Source: Aliiroseovarius zhejiangensis (GTDB taxonomy: Bacteria; Pseudomonadota; Alphaproteobacteria; Rhodobacterales; Rhodobacteraceae). Taken from it: a stretch of 64,000 nucleotides of DNA. The DNA lies in assembly GCF_014656375.1 (NCBI RefSeq), contig NZ_BNCH01000002.1, positions 372,001 through 436,000 on the forward strand, written 5' to 3'. This document shows positions 33,511-42,641 of the stretch, in pieces. Under the pieces are notes generated by a model that was not told the DNA's origin, made no database searches, and saw nothing but the letters and a program-made list of their open reading frames with translations. Both the position numbers and the translations under genes were made by a program. Each line of letters opens with the position of its first letter. Position 1 is the first letter of the stretch.

Positions 33511-35343
33511 ATGATGAAGAAACTTCTGTTGCCGGTGATCCTTCTGGCGCTTGGCCTTGGCTTCTGGCTCAGCCGTGATTTTCAGGAAATCGCGGCCGGC
33601 GTCGCCATATTCCTGTTTGGCATGCTGATGCTGGAAGACGGGTTCAAGCTGTTCAGTGGCGGGTTCCTTGAAAGCCTGTTGGAAAAAGCCACGGCCTCGG
33701 TCCCCCGGTCTATGGGATTCGGGATCCTGTCGACCACAATCATGCAGTCCAGTTCGCTGGTGTCGGTGATCACCATATCCTTCCTCTCGGCAGGGCTGAT
33801 CACGCTGATGGCGGGGGTCGGGATCATCTTTGGCGCCAATATCGGCACCACCACGGGGGCGTGGCTGGTGGCGGGGTTCGGGTTGAAGGTCAACATCGCC
33901 TCTTTCGCGCTGCCGATGCTGGCGGTGGCCATCGTGCTGGTGTTTCAAAAGAACAAATACCTGCGCGGGGCGGGTTTGGTTCTGGCCGGGCTGGGTTTTC
34001 TGTTTCTGGGCATCCACCACATGAAAGAGGGGTTCGACGCCTTCAAGGGCCAGTTCGATCTGACCCGGTTCGCGATGACCGGGCTGGCCGGGCTTGTGGT
34101 CTATACGCTTGTCGGGGCGGCGGCCACGGTGGTCATGCAATCCAGCCATGCCACGATGACCCTGATCATCACCGCGCTGGCGGCTGGGCAGATATCCTAT
34201 GAAAACGCACTGGCGCTGGCGATCGGGGCGAATATCGGCACCACGATCACCGCGATCATCGGGGCGATGACGTCCAATTATCAGGGCAAGCGGCTGGCGC
34301 TGGCGCATCTGATCTTCAACCTGGTGACCGCCGGTGTTGCGCTGGTTTTCCTTGCGCCGATCCGTGATGGCGTCGATCTGGTTGCCGCCGGTGTCGGGAT
34401 CCCGGGCACGGATTACGCCCTGAAGCTCGCCGTGTTTCACACCATCTTCAACACGCTCGGAGTGGTGCTGATGCTGCCGCTTCTGCCCCGTCTGATCGGC
34501 TTTCTGGAACAGACCATCCCGTCCCCGGTCGAAGATCTGAGCCAGCCGAAATACCTGACCGAAGCGGTCGACGAGTTTCCGCAGACCATCGCCGTGGCCA
34601 TGCGGCACGAGGTCAAACACCTTTATGACAACGCGGTCGAGCTGATCCTGCACGGGCTGAACCTGCACCGGGACGCGGTGTTTTCGTCAACCGACATTGC
34701 CGCGACCGTCCGGGCCAGCCGGAAACCGTTCGAATTTGACATCGACGAACGCTACGAGGTGCGGATCAAGACGCTCTATTCCGCCATCGTCGAATTTGCC
34801 ACGCGGATCGGGGCCAAGGATATGCCCGCCGATGTGATGGACGACATTTACACGTTGCGTGACGTGGCCGGGCGGATCGTGCGCGCAGTGAAGGCGGTCA
34901 AGCATTTGCGGCGCAACGTCACCCGCTATACCACGCGTCGGCAGGGGGCCGTCACCGATATCTATGACCAGTTGCGCATCGAGATCGCGCGCATTCTGGT
35001 CGAAATCCGCAACCTTGACATGGCCGACCCCGATGACCGTTCCAGCCTGTGGCTGGATCAGGAACGCATGCAGGTGGAAACAGATGAACGCGAGGCAAAC
35101 ACGCGGATCGAGGCCCTGATCCGCCAGCGCGAACTGGATGCCGCGGTTGCAACGTCGTTTCTGAACGATTCCAGCTATGCCTATTCCGCGATGCGCGATC
35201 TGCTTGGGGCTGCGCGGGCGTATTACATCGCACAAGAGGACGCAATGGCCGAAGTCGAACGCATTCTGGCGCTGGATGATGACGAGTTGATGGCCATCGT
35301 CATGGAGGCGCTTCGTGACAAGGAAAAGGGGGGCACCCGATAA
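33511..35343 (+). CDS. Na/Pi cotransporter family protein (NptA type) with PhoU-like tail
   Basis: The 610-residue protein carries two copies of the Na/Pi repeat: QSSSLVSVITISFLSAGLITL...GANIGTT in the first half, and QSSHATMTLIITALAAG...ANIGTTITAIIGAM in the second. The QSS motifs are the substrate/Na sites of the family. Residues 360-600 form a helical, PhoU-like cytoplasmic region. It would import phosphate or a related anion with Na+. The first of two ATGs (33511) is used. A small coiled-coil gene follows 63 bases later. Confidence 0.9.
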   Translation: MMKKLLLPVILLALGLGFWLSRDFQEIAAGVAIFLFGMLMLEDGFKLFSGGFLESLLEKATASVPRSMGFGILSTTIMQSSSLVSVITISFLSAGLITLMAGVGIIFGANIGTTTGAWLVAGFGLKVNIASFALPMLAVAIVLVFQKNKYLRGAGLVLAGLGFLFLGIHHMKEGFDAFKGQFDLTRFAMTGLAGLVVYTLVGAAATVVMQSSHATMTLIITALAAGQISYENALALAIGANIGTTITAIIGAMTSNYQGKRLALAHLIFNLVTAGVALVFLAPIRDGVDLVAAGVGIPGTDYALKLAVFHTIFNTLGVVLMLPLLPRLIGFLEQTIPSPVEDLSQPKYLTEAVDEFPQTIAVAMRHEVKHLYDNAVELILHGLNLHRDAVFSSTDIAATVRASRKPFEFDIDERYEVRIKTLYSAIVEFATRIGAKDMPADVMDDIYTLRDVAGRIVRAVKAVKHLRRNVTRYTTRRQGAVTDIYDQLRIEIARILVEIRNLDMADPDDRSSLWLDQERMQVETDEREANTRIEALIRQRELDAAVATSFLNDSSYAYSAMRDLLGAARAYYIAQEDAMAEVERILALDDDELMAIVMEALRDKEKGGTR

Positions 35344-35406
35344 GGGCAGCCGCCCATGCTGTCGTCGCCCCGGGGGCCTGAACGGCCCGACACCGAAAAG
35401 GAGACC

Positions 35407-35673
35407 ATGATGGGACTTGAAAGCACGACCGAAAAACTGGACAGCTATTTCGCGCGTCTGGAACAGGGGAAAGCGCAGAAGATCAAGCCGACCCATGTCG
35501 AGAAGATCATGCAGAAGCTGGAGTCCAAAGCTGCCGCGCTTCGATCCGATCTTGAAGAGACCACGAAAGAACCCAAAAAACAGCGGTTGCAGCAGAAGAT
35601 TGACCTTGTGAACGAACAACTGGACCGCGCCCGCTGGCTGCGAGAGCAGATCGCGGGATCCGAACCGGATTGA
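35407..35673 (+). CDS. Small coiled-coil protein of unknown function
   Basis: I do not recognise this 88-residue protein. It is charged and mostly helical, with coiled-coil heptads (MQKLESKAAALRSDLEETT, QRLQQKIDLVNEQLDRARWL). It has no signal peptide and no membrane segment. An AAAAGGAGA Shine-Dalgarno sits just before the ATG at 35407, which supports real translation. It follows the Na/Pi transporter in the same direction and may be cotranscribed. Confidence 0.65.
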   Translation: MMGLESTTEKLDSYFARLEQGKAQKIKPTHVEKIMQKLESKAAALRSDLEETTKEPKKQRLQQKIDLVNEQLDRARWLREQIAGSEPD

Positions 35674-35701
35674 TCTGTCAGGTGGGCAAAGCAGCCATGT
35701 A

Positions 35702-37480
35702 TCACCCGGCCCGGTCGACCGGCCATATGCGTTGATAGCTGACCGCAAGGCGCGTCAGGTCGTCGGCGCTGATCGGATCCACCTGCCATGCCTTGACGGC
35801 CACACCCAACATCCGGGGCATCAGCATCGGCCAGAGCTGGCTGTCTTCGGTCGTGAACTCGGACCAGAAGGTGCCTTGCACCCCGATGATCCTGTCAGCC
35901 AGTGCAGGGTCGGGAACCGGATCCCAGTTGATCGTGTCGGCGAGCGATATAAACGCCGCCCAGCTTGCGCCCCAGTCGTCGGGATCGGCGCTGTGCGCCA
36001 TGTCCAGATAGACATGCTGGGCGGGCGACATCACCACGTCATAACCCGCGCGGGCAGCCTCCAGCCCCGGCCCTTGTCCGGTCCAGCTGAACAGGATGGC
36101 GTCATGTCCGATACCGCCGTTGGCCCCTTGCGCGGCCTCTTCCCAGGCGGCGGGGCGCTGGCCATTCTGAACGACCGTTTCAGCGAGTTTTGCGATGGTC
36201 CAACCTTGCAGATCTTGCGTTGTCTCCAAGCCCTGTTCCTTCATCAAGGCACGCGCCTTGGGCGAACCCATCCATGTGTCCTTGGGCAATTCGTCACAGC
36301 CCAGATGCAAGAGGCCGAAGGGAAACAGGTCGCCGACCTCTTTCGCAATGGCGTCAAGGACGTCCCATGTTCTGGGCATTGCCGGGTTCACGCAATTGCC
36401 CTGGTACCCCTGCACCGAGGTCTCGGGACCGTTATCGGCCGGGTCGCGCATGTCGGGGAACACATGGGTCATGGCAAGCGCGTGGGCCGGGGCTTCGATT
36501 TCCGGCAGCACTTCGATGTTCAGGGTCGCAGCACGGGCGATGATCTGGCGGGCCGTCGCCTTGGAATAACTGCCGCCCGCCTCGATAGCGCCCGCGAACA
36601 GGGCGGGCAGCAGATGACCTTCGCCGCAGAACGCCGTCTTCTGCCAAAGCGCGGGGAAGCTGTCGATTTCCAGCCGGAACGCCTCGTCATCCGCGAAATG
36701 CCAGTGGAAGCGGTTCAGTTTCAACAGCGCCATCAGGTCCAGAAGATCCAGAATGGTCTGCGGTTGGTAATAATGGCGTGCGGTGTCCAGATGCTGCCCG
36801 CGCCAGCCAAATCGCGGGGCGTCGGTGATCACGCCACAGGGCAGCGGCCCGGCCCGCATCAGCGTCAGAAGAGTGACCCCTGCATAAAACCGCCCGCCGT
36901 AGTCACCCGCCGTGATGTGAATGGATTTTGGTGTGATCTCCAACCGATAGGCATCTGCGGCCATATCGGCGGTCGTGATCCTGACGGGGAAACCGCCATC
37001 AAACCGCCACCCTCGCCGGGCGGCCAGATCGGCAACGGCTGTCAGGGCGTCGTCACCACACTGCACCCCGGTCACCGCAACCGTGCCATCGCTGGGCGTC
37101 CAATTTACCGGTTGCGGCACAAGGGGCAGACCGTCAAAGGGGCCAAGGTCGGGCAGGGCGGGCGGCACGCAGCCTTTGGGTCGGTATGGCAGGGCAATTA
37201 CCTCGCCACGAATGCGCAGATAGGGGCCAAGCGGCAACCACGCCCGGTTGGCCGCGCGGTGGCCGTCGGTGTATTCCACCACCACCTCGTGCGGGTGGCC
37301 TGCTTTCAGGTCGGGCAGGGCCACTTCGGTGAAACTCCCCATCCCGCGCAGCCGTTCACCGCCTTTCGTGGCCGTCATCGGCGCCATGCCGGAAAAGCAG
37401 AAAACCGGGGCTGCAAGGTCCCGATCCGAGGTGATGGTACAGATCATTTTCGCACCGTCGAGGCGGCAGGTATAGTCCAT
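35702..37480 (-). CDS. Beta-N-acetylhexosaminidase, GH20
   Basis: This 592-residue glycoside hydrolase family 20 enzyme removes terminal GlcNAc or GalNAc from glycans. An N-terminal GH20b-like domain is followed by the catalytic barrel, entered at RFGWRGQHLDTARHYYQ, then NRFHWHFADDEAFRLEI. The catalytic Asp-Glu pair is D396-E397 in HLGCDELP. There is no signal peptide, so it should act in the cytoplasm on imported oligosaccharides. It ends the minus-strand side of the amino-sugar locus, two bases after the GntR regulator stop. Confidence 0.92.
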   Translation of the reverse strand: MDYTCRLDGAKMICTITSDRDLAAPVFCFSGMAPMTATKGGERLRGMGSFTEVALPDLKAGHPHEVVVEYTDGHRAANRAWLPLGPYLRIRGEVIALPYRPKGCVPPALPDLGPFDGLPLVPQPVNWTPSDGTVAVTGVQCGDDALTAVADLAARRGWRFDGGFPVRITTADMAADAYRLEITPKSIHITAGDYGGRFYAGVTLLTLMRAGPLPCGVITDAPRFGWRGQHLDTARHYYQPQTILDLLDLMALLKLNRFHWHFADDEAFRLEIDSFPALWQKTAFCGEGHLLPALFAGAIEAGGSYSKATARQIIARAATLNIEVLPEIEAPAHALAMTHVFPDMRDPADNGPETSVQGYQGNCVNPAMPRTWDVLDAIAKEVGDLFPFGLLHLGCDELPKDTWMGSPKARALMKEQGLETTQDLQGWTIAKLAETVVQNGQRPAAWEEAAQGANGGIGHDAILFSWTGQGPGLEAARAGYDVVMSPAQHVYLDMAHSADPDDWGASWAAFISLADTINWDPVPDPALADRIIGVQGTFWSEFTTEDSQLWPMLMPRMLGVAVKAWQVDPISADDLTRLAVSYQRIWPVDRAG

Positions 37481-37481
37481 C

Positions 37482-38237
37482 TCAGTCCAGCCTCAGTTCT
37501 GACACGAAGTCATAGATATCAGAGCGATAGAGGCCGCTCGTGAACTCGATCGGGCGGCCGGTGCTCAGATATCCGGTGCGCTCGATCTTCAACACCGCCG
37601 CGCCTTCGGGCAGGTTGAACATCTGGGCGTCCGCGGCGGTCAGGTTGGTTGCGGTGACCCGCTGAATGGCGCGGGTGGGGGCCTGACCCGTCTTGCGCAG
37701 AAGCGCATAAAGCGAGACGTCGATCTGTTCGGGGTGGGGCAGAATAACACCGGGCAAGGACGAGCGTTCCAGCGCCATCGGTGTGCCGCTGGCGCTGCGC
37801 AATCGTTCGATCCGCGCCACGCGATCATTGGCGGACAGGCCCAGCGACATCATCTCTTCGCTGGTGGGGCGAAACAGACCCAGCAACAGTGTTTCACTGG
37901 TCGAGGTCATGCCACGCGCCTGCATATTCTCGGTGAAGGACACGAGCGAGGACAGGGATTGTTCCAGCTTGGGTGCGGCGGCGCGCACGAATGACCCGGC
38001 CCCCTGACGCTGTTCGATCAACCCGTCCTCGACCAGTTTTGCGATGGCCTTGCGCACGGTGACGCGGCTGACATCGGCGGCCTCGGCCAGGTCGCGTTCG
38101 GGCGGAAGCTGATCGTCCGGGCCAAGATCGCCCGACTGGATCGTCGCCCTGATATGGCGGTGCAGTTGCAGGTAACGCGGCCCGCGCCCCTGCTGATACC
38201 ATGCCTTCGGTGAAAGCCATTCAGTCTGCGTCTGCAT
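37482..38237 (-). CDS. GntR/HutC-family regulator of amino-sugar genes
   Basis: The 251-residue protein has a GntR winged helix (LQLHRHIRATIQSGDLGPDDQLPPERDLAEAADVSRVTVRKAIAKLVEDGLIEQRQGAGSFV) and a C-terminal UTRA ligand domain (RVARIERLRSASGTPMALERSSLPG; LKIERTGYLSTGRPIEFTSGLYRSDIYDF). This is the NagR/DasR architecture, which senses amino-sugar phosphates. The ATG at 38237 is used. It faces the sugar ABC operon across a region with several TGGTA boxes. It probably controls both arms. Confidence 0.92.
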   Translation of the reverse strand: MQTQTEWLSPKAWYQQGRGPRYLQLHRHIRATIQSGDLGPDDQLPPERDLAEAADVSRVTVRKAIAKLVEDGLIEQRQGAGSFVRAAAPKLEQSLSSLVSFTENMQARGMTSTSETLLLGLFRPTSEEMMSLGLSANDRVARIERLRSASGTPMALERSSLPGVILPHPEQIDVSLYALLRKTGQAPTRAIQRVTATNLTAADAQMFNLPEGAAVLKIERTGYLSTGRPIEFTSGLYRSDIYDFVSELRLD

Positions 38238-38253
38238 CTTGTGTCCGATCCTG

Positions 38254-38278
38254 TTTGGTATCAAAAAATAATACCAAA
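38254..38278. promoter_or_regulatory. Inverted repeat, candidate GntR/HutC operator
   Basis: TTTGGTAT (38254-38261) and ATACCAAA (38271-38278) form a perfect eight-base inverted repeat with a nine-base spacer, 17 bases upstream of the regulator start. HutC-family sites contain GGT/ACC half-sites of this kind. Autoregulation is inference. Confidence 0.55.
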
Positions 38279-38352
38279 GAAACTCGCTTGGCAAGACATT
38301 AGTTCGATGCAGCTACTTATCTGGTAGTTAACGCACTGAAATGGCCAGTATA

Positions 38353-38420
38353 TTCACAGAGGTGCATTTATTGGTATTATAATGGTAGTCAAAATAAGCC
38401 TATAATGGTATGAATTGGTA
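38353..38420 (+). promoter_or_regulatory. Promoter region of the amino-sugar ABC operon with repeated TATAATGGTA boxes
   Basis: TATAATGGTA occurs twice, at 38378-38387 and 38401-38410, 23 bases apart. TGGTA half-sites also start at 38372, 38383, 38406 and 38416, with 10-11-base spacing inside each pair. TATAAT is a good -10 box, and TTCACA at 38353-38358 is a possible -35 (19-base spacer). The -10 therefore overlaps a candidate repressor half-site. Confidence 0.45.
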
Positions 38421-38458
38421 CACGCCTCGATTCGCCGGGGCGCCATGGGGGGACATAG

Positions 38459-39391
38459 ATGGCAGACGTGATGCACGCAGAAGAGTCGTCAACGGCAAAG
38501 GGCGTACGCAAAGCCTTGCCTGAAAGCGTGTTCGCCTGGCTTCTGGTCGGACCCGCCATGATCTTCATCGCTGTCATCGTCGCCTGGCCCCTGGCCGAAA
38601 CCATCCGCCTGTCCTTCATGGAGGCCGGGCTGGGGGGCGAGACATTCGTCGGCCTTGCAAATTACGAAGAGCTGGTTGAGAGCCGGAAGTTTCACCAGAC
38701 CATCGTGCGCACCTTCTACTGGATGTTCCTGTCGGTTGCGCTGAAGCTGGTGCTGGGCCTGATCGGTGCGACGCTTCTGAACGCCGCCATTCCGGGGCGG
38801 GCGCTGTTTCGGGTGCTGGTCATGCCGCCCTGGGTCATTCCCATCGCTATCGGCTGTATCGGCTGGCTGTGGCTTTATAACGGCTATTTCGGCGTGCTGT
38901 CCGGTGTCATGATGCACCTTGGCATCACCGATGCGCCGTTCGAATTTCTGGCCCACAAGCAATCGGCCTTCTATTCCGCCATCGTCACCGATGTCTGGGT
39001 CGGGGTGCCAATGGTCACACTGTTCTTTCTGGCCGCGATGCAGGGTGTCAGCCGCGACTTGTACGAGGCCGCCTGGGTCGACGGGGCAGGGCGCTGGTAT
39101 CGGTTCCGCCGCATCACAATCCCGCAGATCATGCCGGTGATCGTGTCGATGTCGCTTCTGTCCGCCATTTTCACCTTCAACAGTTTCGAGATCATATGGA
39201 TCCTGACCGAAGGCGGCCCGCGCGGCGCGACCACCACGCTGATCGTGGATACCTACAAGACCGCCATCGGCAATTACAAGTTCGGAGAAGGCTCTGCGCG
39301 TGCCGTGATCATCGTGCTGCTGCTTGGTCTGTTCTCACTCGCCTATCTGTTCTTCCTGAACAAGGTGAACAAGAAATACGGAGTGAAGTAA
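38459..39391 (+). CDS. Amino-sugar ABC transporter permease 1 (MalF type)
   Basis: The 310-residue permease has six or so transmembrane segments and the EAA loop SRDLYEAAWVDGAGRWYRFRRITIPQIMPVIVSM. The early segment LLVGPAMIFIAVIVAWPLAETIRLSF is typical of CUT1 sugar permeases. It begins the plus-strand amino-sugar operon. The binding protein and ATPase genes of the same transporter follow. Confidence 0.92.
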   Translation: MADVMHAEESSTAKGVRKALPESVFAWLLVGPAMIFIAVIVAWPLAETIRLSFMEAGLGGETFVGLANYEELVESRKFHQTIVRTFYWMFLSVALKLVLGLIGATLLNAAIPGRALFRVLVMPPWVIPIAIGCIGWLWLYNGYFGVLSGVMMHLGITDAPFEFLAHKQSAFYSAIVTDVWVGVPMVTLFFLAAMQGVSRDLYEAAWVDGAGRWYRFRRITIPQIMPVIVSMSLLSAIFTFNSFEIIWILTEGGPRGATTTLIVDTYKTAIGNYKFGEGSARAVIIVLLLGLFSLAYLFFLNKVNKKYGVK

Positions 39392-39392
39392 G

Positions 39393-40235
39393 ATGATGGA
39401 CCGCTACACCAAGCTGCAGATGGTCGGTATCTATGTCTGTATCGCCGTTTTCCTGACCTTCATCCTGCTGCCGTTTTTCGAGATGTTCATGGCGTCGCTG
39501 CGCCCGCTCGAACACCTGTTCCGCAGCCCCTATCAGTTCTGGTCAGACGATTTCAGTTTCGATGCCTACAAGCAGATGTGGGTTACGGTGCCGCTCTTGG
39601 GCCGCTACATCTTCAACTCGATCTATATCTCGTTCATGGTGACGGGGCTGACGATGATCTTCGTGGTGCCCGCCGCCTATGCCTATGCGCGGTTGCAGTT
39701 TCCATTCAAAAACCTGTCCTTGGGCCTCTTTCTGGGTGTCAACATGTTCACCGGTGCGGTGCTTCTGATCCCGCTTTATCGCGTGTTGCGGACCATGGGG
39801 CTTTTGAACACCTATTGGGCGATGATCGTGCCGGGCGTGGCCTTCCTGATCCCCACCGGCATCTGGCTGCTGCGGTCCTATCTTGAAAAGATCCCGCGCG
39901 AGCTTGAGGAAGCAGCCTTTGTTGACGGGGCGTCGCGCCTGTACACCCTGCGCCGCGTGGTGCTGCCCCTGGCGGTGCCGGGCCTGATCGTGGTCGGTGT
40001 CGCCGTGTTCATCGGCGCCTATGCGCAGCAATTCCTGTTCGCCATCACCTTCAACCAGACCCGCGAGCTGCAACCGCTGCCCGCCGGTCTTTACGAATTC
40101 ATCGGCTATCAGTCGGTGACCTGGAACGAGATGATGGCCGCGGCCCTGGTGGGGGTTCTGCCGGTCATGGTCATCTTCCTGTTCCTGCAAAAATACCTTG
40201 TCGCGGGCCTGACGGCCGGTGCGGTCAAGGAATGA
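39393..40235 (+). CDS. Amino-sugar ABC transporter permease 2 (MalG type)
   Basis: The 280-residue CUT1 permease has the MalG pattern: an N-terminal helix, LFRSPYQFWSDDFSFDAYKQMW, and the EAA loop PRELEEAAFVDGASRLYTLRRVVLPLAVPGL. The first of two ATGs is one base after the preceding stop. It should form a heterodimer with the upstream permease. Confidence 0.92.
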   Translation: MMDRYTKLQMVGIYVCIAVFLTFILLPFFEMFMASLRPLEHLFRSPYQFWSDDFSFDAYKQMWVTVPLLGRYIFNSIYISFMVTGLTMIFVVPAAYAYARLQFPFKNLSLGLFLGVNMFTGAVLLIPLYRVLRTMGLLNTYWAMIVPGVAFLIPTGIWLLRSYLEKIPRELEEAAFVDGASRLYTLRRVVLPLAVPGLIVVGVAVFIGAYAQQFLFAITFNQTRELQPLPAGLYEFIGYQSVTWNEMMAAALVGVLPVMVIFLFLQKYLVAGLTAGAVKE

Positions 40236-40256
40236 TCCAACCAAGGGAGAGATAAA

Positions 40257-41462
40257 ATGAATGGAACCAAACTGTCACTGGCGGCGCTCTTGCTGACCGG
40301 CTCGGCGCTGACCGCCACGGCTGATACGACCGAACTGCACTTCATCATGTGCGGCGGCGAAGTGCGCGAAGCGGATCAAAAAACCGTGGATGAGTTTATC
40401 GCCAAGCACGAAGGCGTTACCGTCAATCTGGAGGCCGTGCCGTGGGGCACCTGCCAGGACAAGTCGCTGACGTTGGCGGCAGCCGGTGATCCGCCGTCGA
40501 TCGCCTATATGGGCTCGCGCACACTGCGCCAGATGGCCAATAACGACCTGATCGTACCGGCGCAAATCCCTGCAGACGCCCCGTATCAGGAAGGTGTGTT
40601 GAACACCGTCACCATCGAAGGGCAGGCCTGGGGCTATCCGCACGCGTTCTCGACCAAGGCGCTGTATATCAATTGCGGCATCATCGAAGAAAGTGGTCAG
40701 GAATGCGTCGCGCCCAAAACCTGGGACGAGATGTATGCCATGGCCAAAGGGGTTGTTGACAACACCGACGTGGCGGGCGTCGGTCTGGCCGGTAAGGATT
40801 TCGACAACACGATGCACCAGTTCCTGAACTACCTCTATTCCAATGGCGGCGTTGTGATCGACCCGGCCACTGGCGAGAACAAGCTGGACAGCAAGGAGAC
40901 CCGCGAAACGCTGGAATTTTACGGCAAGCTGGTCGATGTCGCCCAGGAAGGCCCGACCGCGTGGGAGCGGGACCAGCTGCGCGACCTGTTCAATGACGGC
41001 AAGATCGCCATGTATGTGCAAGGCCCGTGGGGTTATGGCCAACATAACGAAGACATCAACCAGTTGGTGGCCCCGGTGCCGGCCGGCCCGTCGGGGGAAA
41101 GCGGCACGATCCTGATCACGGACAGCATCGTCGTGTTCAAGGGCACGGGCCACGAGGATCTGGCGCATGAACTGGCGCAGATGATCACCTCGGGCGACAG
41201 CCAGTATGATCTGGACAGCAGTTGGGGTCTGACGCCGATCCTTGATTATGCCGCGCTGGGCAGGACCGATCTGTATTATGAAAGCGGCATCTGGCCGAAT
41301 TTCACCGCAACGATTTCGACAGGTGGCCCCGAGCCGCTGGTTGAAGACTTCAAATCGCTGCAATCGGTGTTCACCAACATGGTGCAGGGGATCATCCTGA
41401 AGGATGACACCGTGGACAACCTGGTGACCATCGCGGGGGAAGAGTTGGACGAGGCGCTTTGA
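40257..41462 (+). CDS. Amino-sugar ABC transporter binding protein
   Basis: The 401-residue periplasmic protein has a signal peptide of about 22 residues and an SBP family 1 fold (TVDEFIAKHEGVTVNLEAVPWGTCQDKSLTLAAAGDPPSIAYMG; WDEMYAMAKGV; GKIAMYVQGPWGYGQ). It would bind a GlcNAc/GalNAc sugar or oligosaccharide; an exact ligand cannot be read. A good GGGAGA Shine-Dalgarno precedes the ATG. Confidence 0.9.
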   Translation: MNGTKLSLAALLLTGSALTATADTTELHFIMCGGEVREADQKTVDEFIAKHEGVTVNLEAVPWGTCQDKSLTLAAAGDPPSIAYMGSRTLRQMANNDLIVPAQIPADAPYQEGVLNTVTIEGQAWGYPHAFSTKALYINCGIIEESGQECVAPKTWDEMYAMAKGVVDNTDVAGVGLAGKDFDNTMHQFLNYLYSNGGVVIDPATGENKLDSKETRETLEFYGKLVDVAQEGPTAWERDQLRDLFNDGKIAMYVQGPWGYGQHNEDINQLVAPVPAGPSGESGTILITDSIVVFKGTGHEDLAHELAQMITSGDSQYDLDSSWGLTPILDYAALGRTDLYYESGIWPNFTATISTGGPEPLVEDFKSLQSVFTNMVQGIILKDDTVDNLVTIAGEELDEAL

Positions 41463-41540
41463 TCTCATCCCCGCTGGTTTGGGCGGCGTCCAACGTCGCC
41501 CAGGCCGCCTTCGGATCTTTAGAAAAAGGACGGTTTGACC

Positions 41541-42641
41541 ATGGCTACGCTTGACCTGAACGCGATCAACAAATCCTTCGGCGCGGCGAAGGTGCTGCAC
41601 GACATCAGCCTTGCGATCAAGGACAAGGAGTTCGTGGTGTTCGTCGGCCCGTCGGGCTGCGGTAAATCCACCTTGCTGCGCATCATCGCCGGGCTCGAGG
41701 AAGCGACATCGGGACAGATCGTCATCGGCGGCACGGATGTCAGCACCGCCAACCCGGTGGATCGCGGTATCTCGATGGTGTTCCAGTCCTATGCGCTGTA
41801 TCCGCATCTGAGCGTTTACGAGAACATCGCCTTTCCCCTGCGCGTGCAGAAGATGGACTCCGCCGAGCTGGACAGCCGCGTGCAGAAAGCCGCAGGTATT
41901 CTGCAACTGACCGACAAGCTGCATCTGAAACCGGGGCAGTTGTCGGGTGGTCAACGCCAGCGGGTCGCCATCGGGCGGTCGATTGTGCGCAATCCCAAGG
42001 TATTCCTGTTTGACGAGCCGCTGTCGAACCTCGATGCCGCCCTGCGTGGTGACATGCGCGTGGAACTCAGCCAGCTGCACCGCAATCTGGACGCCACCAT
42101 GGTCTATGTGACCCACGATCAGGTCGAGGCGATGACCATGGCCGACCGGATCGTTGTCCTGAATGCGGGCCGCGTCGAGCAATTCGGCAGCCCGATGGAG
42201 CTGTATCACCACCCGGCAACGAAATTCGTGGCCTCGTTCATCGGCCAGCCCAACATGAACCTGATCCCGGCCCGCGTGGCAGGTGTGGACGGCTCCGGCG
42301 TCATGGTTGAACTTGATGGTGGCCACCGCATGGCATTGCCCGTCGCGTCAACCACAGTGAACAAGGGCGACAAGGTCGAGGTCGGCATTCGCCCCGAGCA
42401 TGTCAGTATGGGCGATAGCGGTCTGGATATCTCGGTCAACGTGCTGGAGCGTCTGGGCGGCACCTCGATCACCTATGGCACCATTGGCAACGGCACACGC
42501 TTCTGCGCCGCATTGCCCGGCGACGCGCCGATCGAAGAGGGGCGCAACCTGACGCTGAGTGTGGCGCCGGAGAACTGCCATGTCTTTGATGCCAATGGCG
42601 ACGTGTTGCGCCGTCAGGCCGCACCGGAGATGGTGGCATGA
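41541..42641 (+). CDS. Sugar ABC transporter ATPase (UgpC/MsmK type)
   Basis: This 366-residue ATPase has Walker A GPSGCGKST, Q-loop FQSYALYPHLSVYENI, signature LSGGQRQRVAIGRSI, Walker B VFLFDEPLSNLDA and a C-terminal TOBE region (residues 240-350). The C-terminal extension is typical of CUT1 transporters. The ATG at 41541 is two codons after an in-frame TTG that gives no better ribosome-binding site. It overlaps the next gene by four bases. Confidence 0.93.
   Translation: MATLDLNAINKSFGAAKVLHDISLAIKDKEFVVFVGPSGCGKSTLLRIIAGLEEATSGQIVIGGTDVSTANPVDRGISMVFQSYALYPHLSVYENIAFPLRVQKMDSAELDSRVQKAAGILQLTDKLHLKPGQLSGGQRQRVAIGRSIVRNPKVFLFDEPLSNLDAALRGDMRVELSQLHRNLDATMVYVTHDQVEAMTMADRIVVLNAGRVEQFGSPMELYHHPATKFVASFIGQPNMNLIPARVAGVDGSGVMVELDGGHRMALPVASTTVNKGDKVEVGIRPEHVSMGDSGLDISVNVLERLGGTSITYGTIGNGTRFCAALPGDAPIEEGRNLTLSVAPENCHVFDANGDVLRRQAAPEMVA

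Noticed and set aside
33400-34668. Upstream extension of the DctQ frame over the Na/Pi transporter gene
   Set aside because: The extension is Gln/His/Arg-rich and antisense to clear NptA motifs; DctQ homology starts only near 33375-33399.
35685-35735. GC palindrome near the end of the GH20 gene as a terminator
   Set aside because: The GGCC-type stem (around GGTCGACC) lies largely inside the coding end and has no T run.
40275-42326. 683-codon minus-strand frame across the sugar binding protein and ATPase genes
   Set aside because: It is antisense to two genes with full family motifs, and has no ribosome-binding site or recognisable domain.
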